Shown: positions 1 through 11,157 of the stretch, in pieces
Layout of the letters: each line of letters begins with the position of its first letter
How positions within the stretch are numbered: position 1 is the first letter of the stretch
Translations under genes and position numbers: made by a program
Notes under the pieces: model-generated
What the model was told of the DNA's origin: nothing
Database searches by the model: none
What the model saw: the letters and a program-made list of their open reading frames with translations, nothing else
Assembly (NCBI GenBank): GCA_914767715.1
Contig: OU612072.1
Span: 6,574,001 to 6,634,000 of the forward strand
Direction of reading: 5' to 3'
DNA length: 60,000 bases
From: Membranipora membranacea
Taxonomy: Eukaryota > Bryozoa > Gymnolaemata > Cheilostomatida > Membraniporidae

Positions 1-309
1 ATATGCCCAACATTGTTCCTGGTTGTCGAATTGTAATTTGATTCCAAGAAATAGTGACTGTAGGATGAATAGATGTCTGTCAAATAGTCTGAAAAGGATT
101 TTTATTAGTGCAAGTGGTGGTTGCATCAAGGAGTAAAACTTCTTGGTGCCAAGCCTATTTTTTGTTTTAGTTTTTGTTGGTTCGGGTTGTAGGCCATTAT
201 CAGTGGAAGAAATTCATTTTCTGAATTGTGGACGCAAGGAGTGGTAGATGTTTATTACGCTCGCAACTTTCTAATCAATGCAATTAAGAATTCAAATTAA
301 TAATTTGAA

Positions 310-889
310 TTAATCAATGCTCAAATAAGCATATGAGAGTAAATAGCCTTGGTCGTATAGATGTGAGAGGACAGGTTTCTGTGGTTCATGCAGGTTTATG
401 TGACACTGCATGTTAATGTTACTAACAGGAAGGTGGCAATTTTGTTGACAAGGCACAGTCTTGTAGAATTGTTCTTGAGCAAGCCACAGGGTAATTTGAA
501 GATGCAGAATAGAAGCTTGGGTACATGGGCAACACTTCCAGTTATTGAGCTTATTTCTTTGTGAATTTGAAATGTGAACTAAGATATGCAGGCGATTGGC
601 ACAAAATGAATTCATTCTTGTCCCAAGAGCAGTTGAGGTTTCTATTTTCTATTTACCTGTATTTCTAAGGGTAGTCGGAAATTAAATCCTTTCAGTTTTG
701 ATTGACATGAGTAGAGGGAGGGGGAAAAGGTCTCAGAGGCCGAGTTTTGGCTTTGTGAAAGGGAGAGACCCAATGCCATGTCAGATGGTACTTTTCTGAA
801 ATTACCTGGTAATTGGTAAATAGTGAATGTAAAAGTAAATCAGTTTCACATTCACTATCCTTCAATAGGTACTCCCGTTGACCTGACAT
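310..889 (-). other. possible further 3' exons of TRAF-like copy A (weak)
   Basis: Two open stretches downstream of the last confident exon. The segment at about 811-883 begins after an AG and ends at a GTAATT donor-like site; it would encode a short charged/leucine-rich peptide. The segment at 310-615 is open and contains a VPC motif and several Cys/His residues. Neither shows a convincing TRAF zinc finger, coiled coil or MATH pattern, and the phase of the first does not match exon 8 (which ends in phase 0). They are listed only because a gene must continue leftwards from 1570. Confidence 0.15.
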
Positions 890-1569
890 TGGCTCTCTTT
901 ACTACCCAACAGCCAGAGCCAGCCCATTGGCCTAGTCTCAGATGAGAAAGGGTGATTCAATAAAAATGTTAGCAAATTCCCATCTGGATCAATGTGAAAG
1001 CAACTTCAATGAAGGCATGAATGTAGCCAATGAAATAGCAATGAGCTAAAGCAGATACAATTGTCTGTTCTTCAAGTATGATTTCTTGTATCTTTTCCTC
1101 TAAATATATTTGAAGAGCAGTCAATGATCAGTCAACAGTCAATTTTAGATTATTGAAATTGCAAATTTTTGAGGATCACAAACTGATCCTCCAAACTAGC
1201 AAAATTTGAATACAATGTTAATTGATCTCAAAACTTTTGGTTTGTAACCTCAAATACGTCTATTCTTCAGTCTTTTGCCAACAGAACCGCTGTTAAAGAC
1301 AAATAATGATTCACCTTGTTTACTCTGTGGGATTACCTTTGGGGCCAGGATGAAAATAAAAGTGTGAAGTGAGAAAATGAGTCCAATCAGCTTATTTCCT
1401 TTTCGGTGAATTTTCCTTCAAAGTGTCAAAAACTGCTTGGACAATAACCCACACCTCAGCTACCGAAAAATGGGTGGGTGGTAGCGGGCATAAACTCTCC
1501 CAAACTAATGAAACTAAGACTCCTGCAAGTATTTCCTCCTCTAGGTATAAAACCAATTACAATAAGTAC

Positions 1570-4500
1570 CTGTTCAGTGATGTAATGTAGTTTATCAGCA
1601 CAGTTCGTCATATGGTCCTCAAGATTACACCGTGGTATCTTCTCATTGCAGCAGGAATTTTTACAGCGAACAGGTGCATAAACACAAGTCTCCTCATGTA
1701 TCTGTCAACAAAAATAATTTGATTGTTTTGCTTAAACCTGATCGGAAAAAAATATCGTTGCTGTAATATCAATGAAATTTTCATCTCTTCCATTGAAAGG
1801 GCTTTCCATCATTTTTGTTTCTTTGAATTTTTGATATTTGAATGACAATTTTACTAGTGTCAATATATGAATTGCAGAACTTCAAATGTGATTTTGAAAA
1901 ATTACACGTAATTGCAAATTGACAGGTACATCACAAGTCAATACCTTCAGTTTGCTCGCAGCAGGTTGCACTGTACATCCGTATTGTTTATTCCTGCAAA
2001 AACACCCTTCCTGGAGCAGTTTGTTGCGTACTCTCCGGTCTGGAGTGATGTCACCACCTCGGAGAGAATCTCCTTTACACTCATCAGCTTTACCCTTGCA
2101 TGGACAGGGTATAGTACCTTTAACTCCAACTTTGTGACTGAAGCATCGCCTACATACTCTGTAAAATTCAAATGTTGATGACACCTAATTCAAACAGCTT
2201 AGCTAGATTAAGATTTGTTAGAGCTTGGGAACTTGGGTAGTTTCAGAACTTTTATTATTCCAGACAGTCACACCAGTAATCATGCTGAATTTGAAACATT
2301 CTATAGGGTTTGAAGGGCAACCAAGGTTTCGCAGTAATGCATTAATGGGTAGTAAATAATGTGCTAGGCAGCATCAGCTTTGTGCATTACGCGATGCAAA
2401 ACTCAAGGTAGTTGCTGTCTCTAAGCAGGGTAACACTGCAGTTTAGGGGAGGCTCCAAGATATTGCTGTAATGATGGTAGAGCAAAGGCTTAATAACTAC
2501 AGGAACAGGAAACTACTCTGTGGTATTCCATTTTAGCTGAGTTTGAGTACCTGATGGATGAAATGTTTCACAAGAATTCCGGCTGAATAATCATCCTAAT
2601 TAGATTTTGTCTTTTTCCCTATGCAGAAGGTACAATCTACTATTAATCAATGAGAAGTTGTCTGAAACCTTGGTTGCCCTTTAAATTTAACTGAATCTCT
2701 TCTAATACTGTTTAACAATATGCTTTTTATGAATATTTTAATATTTATGGTATGTTATTGTTGATATTAATCACTAGAATCATTGTTTTGAATCTTACAA
2801 AGTGCCGCATGGTGCTTGATGAGGATCCAAACAAATGTCGTTGCAGATAGCACAGCCATATTTTGTAACCAGTCGCATCTTTCTGACATAATCAGGGCGG
2901 TCACAATCTGAAGATCTGTAGGACACAACAGCAGTTAGAATTTACGACAAGAAATTGAATAGCATTTGAGAAAACAGTACTCCATGCGCAGGATGCTTGT
3001 ATTCAAGTTATCTGAATTTTGGATTAGTCAAAAACCGAACAGACTGTCTCAAAGCCAAGGGGGGGAATAATTTTTGTAAAACCTGACAACAAGTTTAAGA
3101 TGATTGAAAGAAGGGCAAACTTACTTTGTGTTCATCTTGCCACCTGCTCTTTTGAAAGCATGTGCATCACGACAGGCATTACAGTCTCTTTGGCACCTCA
3201 GTTTATGCTCCTGTAAATTAGATACGACAAACATGTTTGATAAAATACCCCACATTGGTTGACACCATAGACTGTGGTTAATTCCATAGACTAAATAGTT
3301 TATTATCAAGTCTATGGTTGATACCAATCTCATCACTGATTAATGTCAATCACAATGCTTCAATGAGTCCAAACTGCTGCATGTTCAGAGTTCAGACATG
3401 TTCGAATCACTGCATCATTAATTGTCGATGAGACTTGAATTTAGGCTCTGGTTTTGAAGTTTCAGCAGAGACCATAGCTATATATATCTATAGTCTCTGG
3501 TTTCAGCCTGTCCTTTGACCTGGAAAAGTTTTCAAATGCAGGCCATGAGGTGACATGGCAACAGAAACAAAAGACTTAATAATATTATTGATTTAAGCGT
3601 TTCAGTCCAATGAGAGAATAGGCCCTTGGACTGCCTCCATATCAACAAGATTTATAAAAAAATAGTTTTCCATGTAGATATACATTGAATTGACCTAAGA
3701 GTTGTGACAATGCCTCACAATAGCCTCGGTTAAATAGTTAATTTTGAACTAGATAGGTTGGCCAATGAGCTGTATGACCGATTTACTGTCAGTCTGATGG
3801 GTAGATTTTATTTGATTCCAGGATACACTTACCTCAAGTTCGCCTCGTAACATGTCTCTATTACAGTTTTGGCACCTCACTGGTACAAAGTTACAGTCCT
3901 TCTCTTCATGCATTGCTCTTTGTGACTCCGGAAACATTATCATACAGAGATCTCTACGACATCTCACGGGTTTGTATGAGCAGGTCAGATGGTGCTCCTG
4001 AAAAGTCAGGTGGTTTTCATGATTCAAGTCAATACCGATCAATATCAGATGAATGAAACAAACCGCATATGCATATTTTGACACTTAACAAATTCATAGC
4101 ACTTCTTGGTAAAAATTAATAATTTAGGTCCACAGAAGCTGGTCATGCTTACCTGATAAAATATCAACGGTAAAATCAACTTAAACTAAGAAAACAACAT
4201 TGGATTTTTCTTGTATCTTAAAGCTGCAGCTGCCAGAATTGTCATTTAATTGACAAATAATTTGCGTAAAATGATTGTTAAATTCTGGGTATGAAATTGA
4301 TGAACTAAGTGAAATGTTTTTTTGTGTTACTACCAAAGACTTAATAATAAACCTAGACAGGACACTATATACAGCTGAAGTGAGGCACTTAATTATTGGG
4401 CGACGTAGTGTCATTGGAAGGTGTAAAGGCAATGATGCTATCATTGATTTACTGTACATAATCCAGGATTTTTGTTTATAACTCGATCAATTTCGATCGG

Positions 4501-7500
4501 ATTTTGAATTTGAAAATTGCTTTACAATCAGCAGCATCTTGTTATCAACTTAATGCTATTTCTTCTTCGACCAATTTTTTTGCATTAAATTAGTATCAAA
4601 CTGTTCAAGACAAGCTGCTGAAACTATTGTAATTTTCAAACTCAGAATCCGATCAAATTTGATCAAGTTATCGACAAAAAACATGGAATTTGGACAGTAA
4701 ATCAATGATAGCGTCAATGCTTCTACACTATACACTATGTTGTTACGTCTCCCACAATTAAATGCCGTCGGACCGGGGGGGGGGGACTAAGTCTGGGGGC
4801 TCAGACTACCTCAGTGCCTCAATGCTAATGCTCCATATAGTGTCCTGTCTAAGTTTATTATTAAAGGGCAACCAAGGTTTTGCAGCAATGCATTAATGGG
4901 TAGTAAAAATGTGAGCACTGAGCAATTTATTTCACTTCCTGATTTTGACAATCATTTTAAAAATTTGCTCATTAGGTGACAATGCTGAGATTGAAGTCTC
5001 ATTTGGTCATCTTATACCCGTAGTTATACAGAATTTAATGGGCACACATTTTCCTGAGTGATAGCGGTATTTTAATCGTAGTGCCAGCAGAGAAAGGGTG
5101 AGAAATTGAGGTTTCAGAAATATGTGCTGAGATTGACCTGAGAACAAACAGGGGGGTCTTTCAATTAGAAACAGCCAAAATTGCAATCTTATCGCTCACT
5201 CACTGAGTGAGCGATACATGCTAGGGGTCTCGCTTTCAGATCGCTCAGTCACTTGATGGAACTATATACATTCTGAGTGAGCGATTTGGGAGCAACTTTT
5301 TCTAATTGAAACACCAAGTGAGTGATAATTTTTAGCGATGTGATAGTGATAACTTGCAATTTAGTAAAGGTTCACTCTTTCTAATTGAAAGGCCCCCCTG
5401 ACTCTCATGCAGTTATAACATCTGAATCGCTACATTTTGAAATTTTCCTTTTGTGAATGAAGATTGATGAATGACTAGCATTGAGTTTATTCATCGATTT
5501 AGATCCAGTCGATTTGTCGTTTGATTGGTCCACCCATAACTTTGGTTTTCTAACTTGGTATCTTACTGTGAAATTTTGATTTGCTGTCTCTTACTCCTTA
5601 TGACACCACAATTTTGATTGGACCTCCACAACACCCCAAAACGGGATTTCAAATATTTTATATATTTGAACTGGTCTCACAGGTGTTTATTACCTACATT
5701 ACCCTATTTCAAGGGCCTTTTCAAAGGACTATTAAAATCCACCAGGCCAATACCTGCACAGGTCAATACAGGGCTCTATATTGAGATGGTAATAATCTTC
5801 AAATTCGCTAATTTTGATGTCACTAAGCTAGTGTCCTGGAGTTCATAACTTTTGAAAAATATGCACATAAAAGGCATGAGATAATCTTACAGGCAATTTT
5901 CTCCATGTAGGAGTTGCTGGACATCCGTATTCTCTGTTGCGACAGTAGCACTTCTGTTTTAATAAAACTCTCTGTACCGAAGTATCAGGAGTTACGTCCT
6001 CAAACTTTAGTCCTCCATCCCGCTGACATTCTTCTAATAACACATCTTCATCAGGGTCATGAGGCAGTGGACATTGTATGGATGCATTTGAACCCAACTT
6101 ATTCCGTAAGCAAACTTTGCAGGCCCTGAATAATGAATAGGCATAATATAAAAATAGGAATAATCGCAGGAGGAAAATTTCATCGTTTCATTCTTGCTTG
6201 AGATAGCTAGACTTAAAGTAGGATACAACCCTGGCCGCACTAAATATGAATCTATTTGCAATTTGCCTATACAGATGGGCAACATACTCAACAGTGAAAA
6301 TCCAAGGTATAAGCTCTGGTTCTGCACCACAGCTGTATTTTGTTTATAATCTCATAAATATGCCTAATTTCTTTTTATTGAGAGCAATAATATTGTTTAT
6401 CACCTCAGAGAACCAATAAATAGTTCTTGCTAACATTGAGTCACCCCAAAAGCAAGCTTGACTAAACTCTGGCTAAAGTTTACTCCTCTAGGACGTTTCA
6501 AAAACAAGTGGAGGGACTTGATCTGCTTCCAAAAACACAAATTGGTCCAACAGGCTCAGAAAACAGTGGATGTGAGAATACCATTTTCTTATCTGATGTC
6601 ATTCCTACAAATTGGGAGTTATCCATCTACTGGTTTTTCTACAAAATGGTGTTAGATGATTTTCATTCATGGAATATTTCACTGGCTGTTCTCAAAATAG
6701 TATAGGGGAATGACCCAACCCGGTAGTCAAGTTATGAAGTACATATACCATAGACTTAATAATGAACCTAGTCAGGACATCATACACAGCTGAAGTGAGG
6801 CATTTAATTGTGGGCGACGCAACAACATAGAAACTTGAAAGGTGAAGAAGCAATGAAGCTATCATTGATTTACTGTCCACAATCCAGGTTTTTTGTTCAT
6901 AACACGATCAACTTTGATTGGATTATGAGTTCGAAAATTGCTTGACAATCAGCAGCATCTTGTTATCAACTGATGTAACTTCTTTTTCAAAACTCTTTTT
7001 GCCTAAAATAAGTATGAAACTGTGCAGGACAAGCTGCGAAATCGATTACAATTTTAAAATAGAAAATCCAATCAAAACTGATAGAGTTATCAACAAAAAA
7101 CCTGGATGGTGGACAGTAAATCAATGATAGCATCATTGTTTCTATACCTTCCAATTGCCTTGGTACCTCAATGCTACTGCACCATATAGTGTCCTGTCTA
7201 GGTTTATTATCAAGTCTGTTACATATATGGATAAATGCTGTGACCCAATACTGTGACTGTGTAGACTTTTGTTATTAATGGTTTGTTAGTCATGATTAAT
7301 GATTATTTAATATAGATACCAAGGGCGAGAAGTTACCTATTATAGATACCAAGATACGAAGTTACCTTATATTAAATAATCATTAATTATAATCATTTTC
7401 ATGGGGAAATCCAACTGAATAGATTTTATGATTAGGTATACGGTTTTTCAATGATATTGACATGAAACTTAGAATTATCTCCTCATTGGTAATAGGGAGA

Positions 7501-8150
7501 CAACTTGAATTCAAGTTGGATTCAGTTGGATTTCCCCATGAAAATGATTATGATCAATGATTATTTAATATAAATACCAAGGGCGCGAATTTACCTTGTA
7601 TTAACCATAGAGTTATCTCCTATTGGGGATAACTATATGGTATCAACCGGCCAAGAAAAGTAAGCAGGAAAATTGATGACAGATGATCTGTTGCCGAATA
7701 CACCATGAGCAATACACATAGGTCTAGATGTAAATTGTTAGAAAAAAAAGAAGATGTACCTACCTTCCTCCGCAGGGGGTTTGTTGAGGGTTGATTAGCA
7801 CCTGCTGGCAGAGTGGACAAGCGAAATCTTCAATAAGAGCAGCCATTTCCAAAAAGTCTGGTCGACTGTCATACTCATTATTGGGTCTGGCAGAAGGGCT
7901 GGACGCTGGTATTGATACCATCGATGCCATAGAATGCAGGCTGTAAAAGAGTGATTGTTAGTGTAAGGTAAGCTACTTACACAACTATTATTACGTAATA
8001 AGTAAGACTATGATATGCTCATCATATTATGAGAAAATATAATGGTTATACCATGACTTACCTTCTCTGCATATCTGACGTCTCCATCGACTCCATACCA
8101 GATGTAGAGGGGTACTGGACAGGACCCCGAGGATCAGCTGCTGCAGCCAT
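1570..8150 (-). CDS. TRAF-like protein with two RING/TRAF-zinc-finger modules (copy A, 3' end outside window)
   Basis: Eight phase-compatible exons: 8062-8150, 7764-7940, 5891-6125, 3833-3997, 3125-3210, 2799-2915, 1945-2158 and 1570-1701, giving at least 405 residues. The start is the ATG at 8150. Exons 2-3 encode a RING-like domain (Cys71, Cys74, Cys86, Cys91, Cys94, Cys107). Exons 3-5 encode TRAF-type zinc fingers, with repeated H-x3-C and PVRC motifs. Exons 6-7 encode a second RING-like domain (Cys272, Cys275, Cys287, Cys292, Cys295), followed by another zinc finger in exon 8. The layout resembles TRAF2/3/6 N-terminal halves, which act as E3 ligases or adaptors at cytoplasmic receptor complexes. 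No coiled coil or MATH domain is visible before the window edge. The RING His ligand is replaced by Gly in module 1 and Thr in module 2. Joining both modules in one transcript is inferred from matching phases and the absence of a stop or new start between them; two tandem genes remain possible. Confidence 0.78.
2314..2690. mobile_element. MITE-like element with GGGCAACCAAGG termini
   Basis: The two ends carry the inverted sequence GGGCAACCAAGGTTT (left at 2314, right complement near 2665-2682). A fragment of the same family, including the stretch with the ATTAATGGGTAGTA motif, recurs at about 4862-4910. It lies in the intron between TRAF copy A exons 6 and 7. There is no coding capacity. Confidence 0.5.
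4333..4864. mobile_element. non-autonomous DNA element, CATAGACTT family
   Basis: Long imperfect inverted arms. The left end reads CCAAAGACTTAATAATAAAC and the right end is its truncated complement next to CTAGACAGGACACTATA-type subterminal sequence. The family recurs at 6748-7219, in a fragment at 11944-12030 and, in a variant with related ends, at 37208-39213. The right end abuts a fragment of the GGGCAACCAAGG family. The corresponding intron of TRAF copy B (near 58080-58110) lacks the whole insertion. Confidence 0.65.
5149..5400. mobile_element. MITE with CTTTCAATTAGAAA inverted ends
   Basis: Starts CAGGGGGGTCTTTCAATTAG and ends with the near-perfect complement around 5378-5400. Internal GAGTGAGCGAT motifs form smaller palindromes. 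It sits in intron 3 of TRAF copy A. The mirror locus at about 57855-57885 reads straight through without it, giving an empty site. Confidence 0.7.
6748..7219. mobile_element. non-autonomous DNA element with 8-bp target duplication (CATAGACTT family)
   Basis: The element begins CCATAGACTTAATAATG and ends with the complement of ACAGACTTGATAATAAACC. It has about 200-bp imperfect inverted arms and is flanked on both sides by TACATATA (6740-6747 and 7220-7227). The 8-bp duplication suggests hAT-type mobilisation. It lies in the intron between exons 2 and 3 of TRAF copy A. Confidence 0.7.
7318..7600. mobile_element. MITE with long terminal inverted repeats (CCTTGGTATCTATATTAAAT family)
   Basis: Inverted arms of about 70 bp share the motif GGGGAAATCCAACTGAAT and the subterminal AAATAATCATTAAT. 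The spacer is highly conserved with a second copy at 46870-47124. The left end is rearranged by a partial local duplication. No coding capacity. Confidence 0.65.
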
Positions 8151-9168
8151 TGGTATTCAGTCTAAGTTGCTGTGCCTTATCGTGGTTCTATGACTGAGCG
8201 TTGAGAAGTTCTATCTGTTAACAGTTCTGTTATTTTAGACTGGGTGGGAATAGACTGTTGTATATCTGCCGGCTGGAAATAGTTAATGTGGATACACTTA
8301 AATGTTTTTTGTAAGTTTTGAGTCAGTAAAAAACATAAGAAATGGGTATAAACTGTAATAGTAACTGCTTGGAATGACAGTGCTAGGGACGGTACCTCAG
8401 GACCGAAATTTGCAATATCACTCCAACCCAAGGTAAGCTATCATTATTTTCCCCGAGATACCAGCTGAAATTCATTGCATGTTAGTCACAAAATGAAGAA
8501 GGGCAGCAATACTTTGATTTGAACAAGCCTTGTCTACAGAAGTGTGATTCAATCTATTAAACATAATACAATGTCATGTCAACCCTACCTCTCCCCCTCC
8601 CAGATGAGACAGAAAACCAGCCACAATCCAACTGCGGTTCGGGCATTCCCAGCCACACTGAGGCACTCGTCCAGCGGTGCACAAACTGCAGTGAACTGTA
8701 GCTTCCATCAATGACCAGTGTATTACAGGCTCATACACTTACTTTGCTGACACTATATTGTATGTCTATTGTCTATTCTAGAGGCAGAGCCTTATCCAAG
8801 ATAGTATAGATAGATACCGAATAGGTATGTAGATCAGCCACTCTCACACAGTCATATACTTACACTCTCTGACTACAGTATCCTGGGAATATATAAATGA
8901 ATAATTATATACCAAACCATAGGCAATCCACTTATCAAGAGATCAGGGGCAATCCACTGGAGATTGATTGGTGAACTACACTTTACAAACTCTACAACAA
9001 AACATCCTCTCCTTGAGTCACAGGCTTGATTTATCAATCGCCCGTGGAACCACAGGCTTGATTTATTCATGGATAAGGGGAACGTACCGGAGCCGTACCG
9101 ACAATCATTAAATCAAATGAAACTGGGTTAGCTGAAATTGATCTCATCACGGTTAATTTGAACAGAAA

Positions 9169-9247
9169 TAGACATCCAAAAAGTAGTGTCGTTGTCGGAC
9201 ATCGAGATGTACTATGTCCGACGACCACACTACTTTTTGGATGTCTA
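9169..9247. repeat. near-perfect palindrome (minimal foldback element)
   Basis: Arms 9169-9202 and 9214-9247 are reverse complements, beginning TAGACATCCAAAAAGTAGTG, around an 11-base loop. The same terminal motif reappears at about 9843-9868, next to a second palindrome, which points to a small mobile family. Confidence 0.75.
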
Positions 9248-9700
9248 GGTAATACACCTGTAATTGGGTGAAGGTCAACTCCAAAATAAAATGATTAGTA
9301 TGCTGATGACAAATGAGGCTGTAGTCAATTCAAAAGCACTGCTATCAGTGATATTGAACCTTGTTAATATTTTCAGGTGTATTTGCAATGGAAATCTATT
9401 GAATTAAAGTTTGAAAATCTTTTTGCAAAATCATTTTTGGAAGATCAATGCATACGGATTGGCTAATGTAAATTAGACCGGAAATGTGTGCAAAATGCAA
9501 TGGTCTTATATATGGGGCCACTAAAAAATTCTGACAACCGTTTTTCAACCCATAGTCACCAATATGGAAGACCAGGAGCATACCATCATTTTGAGTGGTC
9601 TGGTTAAAGAATTGAAAGAACCTGAAGCAGGCCTATTGAGGTGACAAGTCAACATAGTTTGCATGTAAAGCAATGGGGAAATAAATAGAGGTGTTGGACC

Positions 9701-9868
9701 CTAGTCAGGGAGAATGGAAGGCTCCTCCCCCTGACTAGACATAGTACATTTCGATGCCCGACAACCACACTAGTCAGGGAGAATGGAAGGGGGAGGAGCC
9801 TTCCATTCTCCCTGACTAGACATAGTACATTTCGATGTCCGACAACCACACTACTTTTTGGATGTCTA
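9701..9868. repeat. nested palindrome cluster
   Basis: The motif CTAGTCAGGGAGAATGGAAG occurs in both orientations several times. It is interleaved with two copies of GACATAGTACATTTCGATG and ends with the TTTTTGGATGTCTA terminus seen at 9169-9247. It looks like a foldback element that has partly duplicated internally. Confidence 0.65.
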
Positions 9869-10596
9869 TTTGGGGTTCACTAAAATGCGGAAATGCGGAA
9901 TTTCTCTTGAAAGTACGCGTTAGTTTAGTCAGTTTTACGATGAAATGACTAAAATGTGGAAATTTGGAAAACACATTCTAATTGGTTAATTAAATCCCAC
10001 CAAGCCAATCAGGGGTAGTCATCTCATTTTCCGCCTAATCCAAAACATGCTCATGCTCATGCTCTCCCTAAAATCCTATGTAACTGCTCCATAAAGTTGA
10101 AGTTGATCCTGCTTATTTATAAAGCCTTTCACGGGTTACTCAACTTTACTCTCTGAAAGGGATTTATAGCTAGCTGTTATTAAAGTGGGGAGTAGGATTT
10201 CACCTTGATTTAGTTCCCTCAGGGATAATCCAATGTTTACTTATGATTCTTGCTTAGATTTTGATATCACTATTATGAGGATTGACCCTATTGTCAGATG
10301 TTGCGGGTTTATGAAATAATCCAATGATTACCTTTACCAATCTGGATACCTTCAACATAGGTCATAAAACAACAAATAATCCCAATGCTACCTACAAGGG
10401 GAGTCTGCAAACAAGTACATAAGTCCTGGAATGACCACCTCTCTTCATAATCGATTTGATCCTCGTAGTGAATCACTGATATTTTCACACATTTACAGCT
10501 AAGTCAATTATATATTCTATAACTTGTCACCTTCCATTTATTGTGAATAGTAATCGAGTTTTACTCAGTAGTTTTTACTACAGGCTGTTCATCAAG

Positions 10597-11157
10597 ATGG
10601 TAAAAGGGCCTGTTTATAGCGGCAGCGAGTCTGCTGTTCTTGTTGTAGGGGATTCTTTGGTCAAGTATGTTGGAGATGTTAGGTGTGATTTGGAGGTTGT
10701 TTCCTTTCCTGGAAGGGGGGTAGAAAGTGTAGCTGAGTGGGTGTTGGAGAACTTAAAACTCAGGCATAAACTTGTTTTAGTGCATGTTGGAACAAATGAC
10801 CTGGCTAGCAAAGGTGCATCAGTTCTGGAACTTTACGACAAGTTGTGTGCTCTAAATGATTCCATGCCACCTGGAGTACATCTGTGTGTTAGCGAGTTGT
10901 TCAGGCGCTGGGACAGTAGCTTGCCTGACTGCTGGTACACACTTTCTCCTGCTAGGTTGGCTAGGTTTAACCATGTTTTTACATTTACATCTTTGCTGAA
11001 TCACTCATATTTTTCTGTTCTAGGTCATCATGAGCGTTTTACTTACAGTCGCTGTGAATTCGCGATGGATGGAGTTCATCTGAACCGTTCCGGGAGCATT
11101 AAACTGGCTGACGAGATGGGACAGTATGCCCAGAAGTGGCAGATAGGTCCATACTGA
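10597..11157 (+). CDS. single-exon SGNH-hydrolase-like protein
   Basis: A 186-residue ORF from the ATG at 10597 to a TGA ending at 11157. The open frame extends upstream to 10543 without another ATG. It shows the SGNH family blocks in order: GDS with the likely nucleophile Ser20, a conserved Gly41 in PGRG, GTND with Asn67, and DGVHLN with Asp158 and His161. Family members are esterases or lipases, and related domains also occur in ORF1 of some CR1/L2-type retrotransposons. No signal peptide is seen, and no reverse transcriptase is recognisable nearby. A possible splice acceptor (TTTTTACTACAG) ends at 10582, so an upstream exon cannot be excluded. Host gene, retrocopy and retrotransposon remnant are all possible; the intact catalytic set argues for recent or continuing selection. 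Confidence 0.72.
   Translation: MVKGPVYSGSESAVLVVGDSLVKYVGDVRCDLEVVSFPGRGVESVAEWVLENLKLRHKLVLVHVGTNDLASKGASVLELYDKLCALNDSMPPGVHLCVSELFRRWDSSLPDCWYTLSPARLARFNHVFTFTSLLNHSYFSVLGHHERFTYSRCEFAMDGVHLNRSGSIKLADEMGQYAQKWQIGPY

Larger units (their letters stand above)
3119..5505 (-). repeat. inverted paralogous arm, TRAF copy A (exons 4-5 and introns)
   Basis: This stretch reads as the reverse complement of about 57760-59570. The match includes introns: the intron just before exon 5 and exon 5 itself are nearly identical over roughly 200 bp, and intron 3 is alignable apart from inserted elements. Exons 1-3 outside this stretch are far more diverged. This is the left arm of the inverted TRAF duplication. 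Confidence 0.75.
8151..10540. other. gene-poor stretch upstream of TRAF copy A
   Basis: I see no convincing exon here. The proximal part (8151-9000) should contain the TRAF copy A promoter and 5' UTR, but no clear core promoter motif was identified. The distal part carries the palindromes annotated at 9169-9247 and 9701-9868. Confidence 0.5.
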
